A stretch of DNA of 7,682 nt from Acidobacteriaceae bacterium (GCA_003162495.1 PMOF01000152.1:1-7682); one strand, 5' to 3'; shown: positions 1 through 5,835, numbered from the stretch's first letter. The notes: generated by a model not told the origin, from the letters alone. Numbers and translations: made by a program.

Positions 1-3
1 CCT

Positions 4-252
4 TCACTGCCCGCCCCCATCCCATTGCCGCAGTTCCTCTTCCGGCAGCGGCGCAAAGAATGCCTCCGTCAGCACGAAGCCGGGCGTTTCCATAGCCCCC
101 AGCCGCTTCTTTTGAACCGGCTGGATGGCTTCCAGGCGGGCGACCGGGGTCCGCGAGCGCCCTGACGTGATAACCACCGCCTCACCCCGCTGCGCCTGCT
201 TGACCAGCGCGGAAAGGTTGGTTTTTGCTTCAAAAATGCTGACTTTTACCAT
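4..252 (-). CDS. Type II antitoxin, Phd/YefM family
   Basis: An 82-residue protein matching the Phd/YefM antitoxin family in length and pattern. The N-terminal half carries the family signature: V-S-I-F-E-A-K-T-N-L-S at residues 4-14, then a G-E-A-V-V-I-T segment near residue 23 and P-V-A-R-L near residue 36. This half dimerises and binds operator DNA in the family. The acidic, hydrophobic tail (residues 55-82) would wrap the cognate toxin. The ATG at 252-250 gives the expected family N-terminus, but there is no strong Shine-Dalgarno. The stop at 6-4 overlaps a GTG on the same strand (7-5) in a GTGA arrangement, and the next codon is AAG. The toxin, probably a PIN-domain RNase as is common beside this antitoxin type, would therefore start here and run off the left edge. 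That partner is inference. Such pairs usually autoregulate. Family assignment is confident. Confidence 0.88.
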   Translation of the reverse strand: MVKVSIFEAKTNLSALVKQAQRGEAVVITSGRSRTPVARLEAIQPVQKKRLGAMETPGFVLTEAFFAPLPEEELRQWDGGGQ

Positions 253-274
253 GGCGCCACCAATGCGCTAAGTT

Positions 275-303
275 ATCTTAACCAAGTAGATCGGCATGTT
301 CAA
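275..303 (-). promoter_or_regulatory. Candidate promoter of the antitoxin gene
   Basis: On the minus strand a TTGAAC box (303-298) is separated by exactly 17 bp from TAAGAT (280-275), four of six matches each to the sigma-70-type boxes. Transcription would start near 268 and give a leader of about 16 nt before the antitoxin ATG at 252. The element is inferred from spacing and position only. Confidence 0.4.
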
Positions 304-324
304 GCAAATTCGACCCAAAAGCAC

Positions 325-353
325 TTGCAATCCTTCCTTGCTTCGGCTAACTT
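325..353 (+). promoter_or_regulatory. Candidate promoter of the TetR-efflux operon
   Basis: TTGCAA (325-330) and TAACTT (348-353) are 17 bp apart. The minus-10 box touches the palindrome at 352-369, and the predicted transcription start (about 360) falls inside it. A repressor bound there would block initiation, which fits an autorepressed TetR operon. The minus-10 box is only a moderate match. Confidence 0.35.
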
Positions 354-369
354 ACTAACTAGTTAGTTA
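352..369 (+). promoter_or_regulatory. Probable TetR operator palindrome
   Basis: ACTAACTAGTTAGT at 354-367 is a perfect 14-bp inverted repeat centred between 360 and 361. One mismatch out, T352-A369 also pairs, giving an 18-bp element. It lies 4 bp upstream of the TetR ATG at 374. A short dyad of this size at its own gene's start is the usual binding site of a TetR dimer, so autoregulation of the whole operon is likely. No second copy was seen in the window. Confidence 0.65.
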
Positions 370-373
370 AGAA

Positions 374-1189
374 ATGGCCACACCCGCTCCATCCCGCACC
401 CAGGCCGAACGCGCCGACCAGACCCGCGCCCGCATTCTCGAAGCCGCTGTCCGCGAATTCAGCGTCAGCGGCCTGGCCGGTGCGCGCACGGAACGGATAG
501 CAGAAGCCGCCGGCGTGAACAAAGCGCTGCTCTACTACTACTTCAGCAACAAGTTGGCCCTGTACGACGCCGCTCTGGAAGCGGTGGCCAGCCGGGTGGT
601 GAGCAGCAGCATGGCGGCCATGGGCGCGGAATGCTCCGCGGGTGAGCGCCTGCTGCAGTTTGCGCTCAATCACTTTGATCGCATTCACTCCCAGCGCGCT
701 TTTCAAAGCCTGATGCAGCAGGAGATGATGCGCGTGCATCGCGGCGAAGAAAACGCGCTTGCGTCTCTCGTGGACAAGGTTTTCCGGCCGATGATGGCCC
801 GTGTACGCGAGGTCTACCAGGAAGGGCGCGGCTCCGGCGAGCTGATCCAGGTGGACGAGCTGCAAATCATGTATGCGGCTCTGGGCGCCAACGTGTTTTA
901 TTTTCTCTCCGCCCCGGTGATGAGCATGCTGACGGGAACCAATCCGTTTGACCGCGGCGCACTGAAGTTTCGCCGCAAAGCTGCGGTCGAGTACCTGGGA
1001 AGCACCATTTTCATGGACCGCAAACACGGCGCCGCAGTGGCCGCGCGAGTGCTGGCGGCAACGCCCATGCCTGCGCCGGTCGAGGGCGAAACCCATGGCA
1101 CGGGCGCGGGCCAAATCGGCAGCCGCAAATTGGGTAACCGTAAGATCGAAATCGACGCAACAAAGAAAGATGAAGTGAGGCGCACGTGA
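374..1189 (+). CDS. TetR/AcrR-family regulator of the downstream ABC exporter
   Basis: A 271-residue TetR-family regulator. The N-terminal DNA-binding domain spans about residues 15-63: the helix T-R-A-R-I-L-E-A-A at 17-25, the F-S-V-S-G-L turn at 29-34, R-I-A-E-A-A-G-V at 41-48, and a recognition helix ending in L-L-Y-Y-Y-F-S-N-K at 52-60, the classic family motif. Residues 65-215 form the helical ligand-binding and dimerisation domain. Residues 228-271 are an extra low-complexity basic tail beyond the usual 190-230 residues; its function is unknown. The ATG at 374 directly follows the palindromic operator and the leader would be very short, with no clear Shine-Dalgarno. The stop overlaps the GTG of the adaptor gene (GTGA at 1186-1189). 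First place in an efflux operon matches E. coli CecR (YbiH) with ybhGFSR. The inducing ligand cannot be read from sequence. Confidence 0.92.
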   Translation: MATPAPSRTQAERADQTRARILEAAVREFSVSGLAGARTERIAEAAGVNKALLYYYFSNKLALYDAALEAVASRVVSSSMAAMGAECSAGERLLQFALNHFDRIHSQRAFQSLMQQEMMRVHRGEENALASLVDKVFRPMMARVREVYQEGRGSGELIQVDELQIMYAALGANVFYFLSAPVMSMLTGTNPFDRGALKFRRKAAVEYLGSTIFMDRKHGAAVAARVLAATPMPAPVEGETHGTGAGQIGSRKLGNRKIEIDATKKDEVRRT

Positions 1190-2250
1190 ACGCACGCAAT
1201 CGAGTTTTCATGATCCTGGGCTTGCTGACGGTGGGATCGCTGATCTGGTACCTGGCCACGGCGCGCCGCGGCGGCGACCTGCAGCTGATCGGCACCGTGG
1301 ATGCCAACGAAATCGAAGTGAGCTCCAAAATTCCCGGCCGTATCCAGACCTTGACCGTAGACGAAGGCGACCCGGTGCAGGCGGGCCAGCTCATCGCGGT
1401 GATTGAGAGTGACGACCTGCAGGCAGCGCACAATGCCGCCGAAGCCACCGCGGCCGGCCAGAAGTGGAAGCTGGGCGAGACGGTCGAGACTGAGCGCCAG
1501 ACCCTTGGCGAAACCGGCAGCGCCGCCGCCACGGCCGAGGCGCAACTGCGGGCCGCGAAGGCCACTCTAGTGCAGGCTCAGGCGAACTATGACCACCAGC
1601 AGGCAGACACCAGCCGCACCGTGGCGCTGGCCCAGCAGGGCATTATGAGCGAGCAATCCAAAGACGATGCCGTCACCAGTCTGCAGGCCAACAAAGCGGC
1701 CGTGGATGCAGCGCGGGAAAATGTCGCCGCAGCTGAAAATGCGCTTCGCCAGGCGCGTGCCCATCAGCTGCTCACCTCCGTGGCCGCCCGCACCGTGGAC
1801 GAGACGCGCAACCAGGTCAAGAACGCCCAGGCTCTTGCCCAGCAAGCCAGTGTCGAGCTCGGCTACTCGCAGGTGTTTGCTCCCGTTAGCGGCAAGGTCA
1901 ACGTGCGTGCCGCGCGCCAGGGCGAGTTTGTGGGCGCCGGCACACCGATCGTGACTATCATGGACCTGACCCAGACCTGGATCTATGCGCCGTTGCCCGA
2001 AACGCAGGCCGACGCCGCCCAACTCGGCGACTCGCTGCGCGTGGTCATGCCCTCGGGCGCAACCGTGCAGGGCAAAGTGATTTCCAAGGCTGGACTGGCG
2101 GATTTCGCCACGCAGCGCGACGTCAACACCCGCAAGCGCGACATCAAGACCGTCCAGCTCAAGTTGCTGATCGATAATCCCGGCGAGCGCTTTGTGCCCG
2201 GAATGACGGCCGAAGTTTATATCCCGAAGAGCAAATTGGTGAAGCAATGA
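1186..2250 (+). CDS. HlyD/YbhG-type membrane fusion (periplasmic adaptor) protein
   Basis: A 354-residue adaptor that would bridge the inner-membrane ABC-2 transporter and an outer-membrane exit duct. Residues 8-25 are a single N-terminal membrane segment. Residues 33-78 are the first half of the lipoyl/barrel-sandwich domain (G-T-V-D-A-N-E-I-E-V then P-G-R-I ... V-D-E-G-D-P-V-Q-A-G-Q-L). Residues about 78-225 are an Ala/Gln-rich coiled-coil hairpin. The second lipoyl half is at 226-262 (F-A-P-V-S-G-K-V ... Q-G-E-F-V-G-A-G-T-P), followed by a beta-barrel to the end, with F-V-P-G-M-T-A-E-V at 336-344. It starts with GTG at 1186, overlapping the regulator's stop, with TGAGG about 9 nt upstream. 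Its own stop overlaps the ATPase start (ATGA). This architecture is that of E. coli YbhG. Outer-membrane partners are not in the window. Confidence 0.93.
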   Translation: MNARNRVFMILGLLTVGSLIWYLATARRGGDLQLIGTVDANEIEVSSKIPGRIQTLTVDEGDPVQAGQLIAVIESDDLQAAHNAAEATAAGQKWKLGETVETERQTLGETGSAAATAEAQLRAAKATLVQAQANYDHQQADTSRTVALAQQGIMSEQSKDDAVTSLQANKAAVDAARENVAAAENALRQARAHQLLTSVAARTVDETRNQVKNAQALAQQASVELGYSQVFAPVSGKVNVRAARQGEFVGAGTPIVTIMDLTQTWIYAPLPETQADAAQLGDSLRVVMPSGATVQGKVISKAGLADFATQRDVNTRKRDIKTVQLKLLIDNPGERFVPGMTAEVYIPKSKLVKQ

Positions 2251-3302
2251 CGGCTGCCGGCCCGCCCATCCCAGTATTCAACGGCAGCGGCAGCCCGCGC
2301 TCCGCCGCGCCGCCGGCGATTGCGGTTGAAAACATCGTCAAGCGCTACGGAACCTTTGAAGCGGTCAAGAGCGTCAGCTTTTCTGTTGCCGAGGGCGAGA
2401 TCTTCGGACTGCTGGGGCCCAACGGCGCGGGCAAAAGCACGCTCATCCGCATGATGACCACGTTGATCCCGGTCACCAGCGGCCGCGCGCTGGTGGGCGG
2501 TTACGACGTGACCAAAGATCATGACGCGGTGCGGCGGATGATTGGCGTGATTCCCCAGGCCCTGACCAGCGACCAGGACCTGACCGTTGAAGAAAACCTC
2601 AGCATTTACGCCAAGCTCTACAGCGTGCCTAAAGCCGAGCGCGAAAAAAACATTCAGGAAGTTCTTGAAGCGGTGGACCTGATCAAATGGCGCGGCGCGC
2701 AAACCAAAACTCTTTCCGGCGGCATGCGCCGCCGCCTTGAAATCGCGCGCGGCCTGGTCCACAACCCGCGCATCTTTTTCCTGGACGAACCCACCACCGG
2801 ACTCGATCCGGTCTCTCGCATCGCCGTATGGGAGATGCTCAACCACTTGAAGGCCACGCGCAGCCTGACCATGCTGCTGACCACTCACTACATGGAAGAG
2901 GCCGACAAGCTTTGCGACCGCATCGCGATTGTCGATCACGGCAATCTGGTGGCACTGGGCACACCCATCGAGCTCAAGCAAAGCGTTCCCGGAGCCAACG
3001 TGGTAGAAGTCCAGTTTGACCGCGAAGCGGATGCGTGGCAGGCTCGCCTGGAATCGCTCGAAGGCGTGACCAGCGTGCAGGCTCAGAGCGCCGGCTTCTA
3101 CCGCGTGCTCACTTCTTCAGGCTCCAAAACCACCATGCAGCTGGTTGAAATGGCCGCGCAACTGGGTGAGACTCTCACTTCGCTGAGCGTGCAGAACACT
3201 ACGCTCGACGATGTATTCGTCCACTACACGGGCCGCCAGTTGCGCGACGAGCAAGTCAAAGCCGTCTTCAGCATGCCGCCCAGGCCGGGGATGCAGCCAT
3301 GA
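2247..3302 (+). CDS. ABC-2 exporter ATP-binding protein (DrrA/CcmA/YbhF-like)
   Basis: A 351-residue cytoplasmic ATPase with a complete nucleotide-binding domain: Walker A G-P-N-G-A-G-K-S-T at residues 57-65, Q-loop Q104, ABC signature L-S-G-G-M at 156-160, Walker B I-F-F-L-D-E-P at 176-182 (D180, catalytic E181), and H-loop H214. After residue about 250 there is a C-terminal extension ending in T-T-L-D-D-V-F-V-H-Y-T-G-R (318-330), typical of the daunorubicin-resistance DrrA branch. Residues 1-24 are a Pro/Ser/Gly-rich tail before the domain. All catalytic motifs are intact, so it should be active. There is one NBD, so it would act as a homodimer with two copies of the permease. The ATG at 2247 overlaps the adaptor stop and its stop overlaps the permease ATG at 3299. 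E. coli YbhF is larger, with two NBDs, so this is a similar but not identical arrangement. Confidence 0.95.
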   Translation: MTAAGPPIPVFNGSGSPRSAAPPAIAVENIVKRYGTFEAVKSVSFSVAEGEIFGLLGPNGAGKSTLIRMMTTLIPVTSGRALVGGYDVTKDHDAVRRMIGVIPQALTSDQDLTVEENLSIYAKLYSVPKAEREKNIQEVLEAVDLIKWRGAQTKTLSGGMRRRLEIARGLVHNPRIFFLDEPTTGLDPVSRIAVWEMLNHLKATRSLTMLLTTHYMEEADKLCDRIAIVDHGNLVALGTPIELKQSVPGANVVEVQFDREADAWQARLESLEGVTSVQAQSAGFYRVLTSSGSKTTMQLVEMAAQLGETLTSLSVQNTTLDDVFVHYTGRQLRDEQVKAVFSMPPRPGMQP

Positions 3303-4411
3303 ACAGAATGTTCGCCATTGTGGAGCGCGAGATGCGCAAGTTTTTCCGCTCACCCGTGCTCATGGTCATGTCCATGATGCTGCCCCTGGTGCAGCTTGTC
3401 ATCCTGGGCAACGCCTTCGGCGGAAAGATCGTCGGCGCCCGCGTGGCGGTGGTCGATTACGATCACGGTCCGCAGGCGGTCAAAGTACGCGAAGCCTTTG
3501 CCGCGGTCGCCGTCAACATCAAAACCTTCACCACCATCGACTACAGCGACGAGCGCCAGGCTCGCGAAGACGTCCGCACCGGCAAGGTCGACGCCGCGGT
3601 CATCATCCCGGCCCAGTTTTCGCGCCGCGTCTATTCGCAGGACGCGCCGAAGCTCGGCCTGGTTGTCGATAACTCCGATCAATTCACATCCGGGTCATTG
3701 GAATCGGAGATGCAATCGCTGGTCGACGCCCTCAACGCGCCGGTCATCCAGCCCCGCATCGTCAATAACATCGCGCTTCAGATCGTCGAGCTATATCCCT
3801 TTGTGGCTTACATGAAATACCTGCTCGCCGGCTCCATTGCCCTGGCCATGTATATCTCGGTCATGATCGGCGGCGGCATGTTATACATCGACGACAAGGC
3901 GCGCGGCGTGCACGAGGGCTATCTTGTAACTCCAATCACGAAACTGGAGTTAGTGTTCGGGCTCAACGTTGCGGGCGCCATCAAGGCGGTGCTCGCCGGC
4001 ATCTCGCTCACCATCATCGGCTCGCTCATGGCCGGCCTGGGAGTGATCTTCAACCCCGTCGCGGACCTTGAACTGCTGGCCATGATCTTCGTCACCTCCA
4101 TCGCCTTCAACGGCATGATGTTTTTGATGATGGTGCGAGTCGACGATCCGCTGGTTCCGCGCGCCATGTTCGGCGTGCTCAACACGCTGCTGTTCTTTCC
4201 TTCCGGCGCTATCTATCCCATCGCCGCGTTTCCGCCGTGGCTCCGCGCCATCGCACTTGTCGACCCTTTCACGTATGCCATCCATGGCTTCAAGGCGGTC
4301 CTGTTGAAAGACGGTGGCTTCGTGGCCATTCAATACGATCTCTTGTATCTCGGCGTCTTCGGTGTGGCCACGTTGCTGATCGCCACGCCGCTCTTCAAGC
4401 GAACGCTCTAG
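3299..4411 (+). CDS. ABC-2 type permease (YbhS/YbhR/DrrB-like)
   Basis: A 370-residue inner-membrane permease. Membrane segments by hydrophobicity: residues 20-40, then a large extracytoplasmic domain (about 42-168), followed by segments near 173-195, 220-248, 256-278, 288-310 and 347-365. The long loop between the first two segments is characteristic of the ABC-2 permeases that pair with HlyD-type adaptors. The cytoplasmic motif R-G-V-H-E-G-Y-L-V-T-P-I-T (202-214) is the conserved ABC-2 coupling region, and G-A-I-Y-P-I and D-P-F-T-Y-A near 303-326 are also typical of the family. The ATG at 3299 overlaps the ATPase stop, with GGGG about 8 nt upstream. Unlike ybhGFSR, no second permease follows, so a homodimer is inferred. 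The substrate is unknown; drugs or other hydrophobic compounds are likely by family. Confidence 0.95.
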   Translation: MNRMFAIVEREMRKFFRSPVLMVMSMMLPLVQLVILGNAFGGKIVGARVAVVDYDHGPQAVKVREAFAAVAVNIKTFTTIDYSDERQAREDVRTGKVDAAVIIPAQFSRRVYSQDAPKLGLVVDNSDQFTSGSLESEMQSLVDALNAPVIQPRIVNNIALQIVELYPFVAYMKYLLAGSIALAMYISVMIGGGMLYIDDKARGVHEGYLVTPITKLELVFGLNVAGAIKAVLAGISLTIIGSLMAGLGVIFNPVADLELLAMIFVTSIAFNGMMFLMMVRVDDPLVPRAMFGVLNTLLFFPSGAIYPIAAFPPWLRAIALVDPFTYAIHGFKAVLLKDGGFVAIQYDLLYLGVFGVATLLIATPLFKRTL

Positions 4412-4477
4412 CGACGATCTGGTTCAGTGCTCGCGAAAGATTTCCGGCCGGCAAGCTTTCAACGTCGGAATGCAAAA

Positions 4478-4514
4478 GAGGCGGTCCATTCCTTGTGGGA
4501 GGATGGGCCGCCTC
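4478..4514. terminator. Strong hairpin downstream of the efflux operon
   Basis: GAGGCGGTCCAT (4478-4489) pairs with ATGGGCCGCCTC (4503-4514) over 12 bp, with a single G-T wobble and a 13-nt loop. It starts 67 bp after the permease stop, so it could end or protect the operon mRNA. There is no T-run after it on the plus strand. On the minus strand the stem is followed by TTTT (4477-4474), so it looks more like an intrinsic terminator in that direction. No other gene is visible in 4412-4660. Confidence 0.45.
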
Positions 4515-4666
4515 GCTGCGTCAGGCTGGAGTGAAGAGCTCGCTTTTGAGGTCTGTAAATCGGCACTTCTCCGGCAGTTTTGCTGCCTGAAAAACATCGC
4601 GATGCGATGCTCTGGATTGATCAAAAGTTTTCCACTTAAGTCGGCCGATTTCCACAAAATTATCAA

Positions 4667-4696
4667 TTGACAGTGCGCGTCGCTGAAGAGCATAGT
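4667..4696 (+). promoter_or_regulatory. Candidate promoter facing the 42-bp repeat array
   Basis: A consensus TTGACA (4667-4672) lies 18 bp before CATAGT (4691-4696, four of six to TATAAT). The bases just upstream (about 4652-4666, ACAAAATTATCAA) are AT-rich like an UP element, which stands out in this GC-rich window. Transcription would start near 4703 and run into the repeat array. No translated ORF with a ribosome binding site follows, so the product would be a noncoding or leader RNA. Confidence 0.4.
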
Positions 4697-4749
4697 TACT
4701 TTCATTCCGGGTTGAACGGTAAGCCTGAGCTTCTTCACTTCGTGGAATT

Positions 4750-5507
4750 GAACAGGTTTACCACTGGCCCCATCAGGAAGCACTAAGGGTTGAACACGGA
4801 GCGATTCGTGGGTAACTCAGGGCAATCGGCACCGAACATGGAGCAATCTGTGTGGAGTCCAGAATGCCAAGTGTCGAGTGCGGAGTAATCTGCACACGGA
4901 GCGAAGCGTCAAAGTGTGTCGGGAGCGGAGCAATCCGAGTTCGATGCACACACGCTAAGTGTTGAGCACGGAGCAATCCGCGAGCAACACAGGGCAGAAA
5001 GTGTCGAGCACGGAGCAATCCGGGCAGGGCATGGAATGCCAAGTGTCGAGCACGAAGTAATTCGTGCGCGGTGCGAAGCGCTAAGTGCTGAACACGGAGA
5101 GATCCGCGTCCAGTGCAGGGCACCAGGGGACGAGCATGGAGCAATCCGCGCTCAGAGCCGAATGCCAAGTGTCGAGCACGGAGCAATCGGTGCACGGTGC
5201 GAAGCGCGAAATGAGGAGCACGGAGCAATCCGGGCTCAGCATGGAGCGGAAAGTGTTGAACACGGAGCGATCCGTGTGCAGCACAGGGCAGGAATGCCAG
5301 GCACGGAGCAATCCGGGCGGGGCAGGGAATGCCAAGTGTCGAGCATGGAGTAATCGGTGCCCGGTGCGAAGCGCTCAAGTGTTGAACACGGAGCGATCCG
5401 CGGGCAACACAGGTACTCGGTGTCAACCACGGAGCAATCCGTGTATAGCACAGGGTGCAAGTGTCGAGCATGGAGCAATCCATCTTCGGTGCGAAGTGCG
5501 AATGGTT
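4750..5507 (+). repeat. Tandem array of 42-bp units, each with a GNRA-capped hairpin
   Basis: Seventeen recognisable units have 17-bp cores starting at 4792, 4834, 4876, 4921, 4964, 5006, 5048, 5090, 5132, 5174, 5216, 5258, 5299, 5341, 5384, 5425 and 5466. Spacing is 42 bp in ten of sixteen steps and 41-45 bp otherwise. A decayed unit precedes them at 4750-4791. The core consensus is GAGCACGGAGCAATCCG, followed by a 24-28 bp linker. Linkers fall into three main classes: GGTGCGAAGCGC with AAGTG, CAACACAGGGCA, and GAATGCCAAGTGTC. Inside each core, CGGA and TCCG pair around a tetraloop. All 17 loops fit GNRA on the plus strand: GCAA in 10, GCGA in 3, GTAA in 3, GAGA in 1. Units seven apart resemble each other most. 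The array has no cas genes, no unique spacers and no mobility gene nearby. Confidence 0.9.
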
Positions 5508-5527
5508 GGGACCAGCAACTCGGGACG

Positions 5528-5534
5528 TTTTTTT
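5528..5534 (+). terminator. T7 tract at the array's downstream edge
   Basis: Seven consecutive T residues lie 21 bp past the last full repeat unit. The nearest upstream stem is only GTTG (5505-5508) with CAAC (5516-5519), ending 8 nt before the tract, so this is at best a weak intrinsic terminator. It is noted because it marks the end of the candidate array transcript. Confidence 0.2.
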
Positions 5535-5601
5535 GCCCAAAATACCTATCGCGCGACTTAGAGAGCCTGCCTCCACCTTTCCCCATCCCCGCCCCACCCC
5601 C

Positions 5602-5607
5602 TACAAT
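5602..5607 (+). promoter_or_regulatory. Candidate minus-10 box for the 65-aa gene
   Basis: TACAAT at 5602-5607 matches TATAAT at five of six positions and lies 31 bp before the ATG at 5638. The expected minus-35 area is a C-rich tract with no TTGACA-like box, so an activator or a weak promoter would have to be assumed. Confidence 0.3.
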
Positions 5608-5637
5608 AAGAGAGAACTTCAATCACCGAGGAAACCC

Positions 5638-5835
5638 ATGCCGCTCTCCGGAGAAGCGATCCGCCTGATGAATTACATTGACGACGTTGCGGTCACCCTG
5701 CGCCGCGTCCTGGCCACTGTCCCCACGCTTTCCGCCGAGGAGCGCGCCCGCGTGGCGGAGCATCTGAGCAACGCCAGCCCCAGCGCCGACGACGTTGCCA
5801 AGGCGCTGGCCGCGAAGTCCGTCCCGATTGCCTGA
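5638..5835 (+). CDS. Hypothetical 65-residue protein
   Basis: A small protein I do not recognise. The ATG at 5638 has a good ribosome binding site, GAGGA at 5628-5632, five bases upstream, which favours it over any longer reading from the repeat array. The sequence is mostly helical in character: residues 5-28 (rich in Leu, Val, Arg, Asp), then L-S-A-E-E-R-A-R-V-A-E-H-L at 31-43, and a final helix D-D-V-A-K-A-L-A-A-K at 51-60. There is no signal peptide, membrane segment or Cys pair. GC-rich third positions match the neighbouring genes, which supports real coding. It stops at 5835, inside the first of three ATTGCCTGA repeats, and the next gene starts about 20 bp later in the same direction, so the two are probably co-transcribed. 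Function unknown. Confidence 0.7.
   Translation: MPLSGEAIRLMNYIDDVAVTLRRVLATVPTLSAEERARVAEHLSNASPSADDVAKALAAKSVPIA

Larger units (their letters stand above)
4703..5534 (+). ncRNA. Hypothetical multi-hairpin noncoding RNA covering the array
   Basis: This is an inferred transcript. It would begin after the TTGACA/CATAGT promoter candidate, cross all 17 GNRA-type hairpins and end at the T7 tract (5528-5534). GNRA loops exist only if the plus strand is the RNA strand; the complement reads TTGC, TCGC, TTAC or TCTC, which are not stable RNA loop classes. Paired stem changes in several units favour structure over protein coding. I do not recognise this as a named RNA family. It could instead be an untranscribed minisatellite or a DNA-level hairpin array. 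Confidence 0.3.

Noticed and set aside
359..1195. 278-codon frame antisense to the TetR gene
   Set aside because: His/Arg/Ala-rich shadow frame of a clear TetR coding sequence; common in GC-rich DNA.
4573..4587. GGCAG/CTGCC hairpin as a terminator
   Set aside because: Only 5 bp, with no T-run after it on either strand.
4424..4783. 119-codon minus-strand frame after the operon
   Set aside because: No ribosome binding site, no recognisable domain, mixed composition, and it runs through the hairpin and the first decayed repeat; most likely chance.
4916..5353. 145-codon plus-strand frame with an E-H-G-A-I-R-A-Q repeat as a protein
   Set aside because: It starts inside the array without a Shine-Dalgarno, and the 41-45 bp units put the outer repeats in other registers. 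Kept only as an open question in the findings.
4792..5507. CRISPR array
   Set aside because: The 17-bp cores vary between units, the 24-28 bp linkers recur in a few classes rather than being unique, and no cas gene is nearby.
4773..5597. 274-codon minus-strand frame across the repeat array as a real gene
   Set aside because: It is open because the 42-bp unit lacks stops in this frame; it has no ribosome binding site, and its composition (Arg, Leu, Cys, His, Pro) is simply the repeat read backwards.
5455..5637. N-terminal extension of the 65-aa protein into the repeat array
   Set aside because: The longer frame reads through repeat and C-rich intergenic DNA; ATG 5638 has GAGGA at proper spacing.
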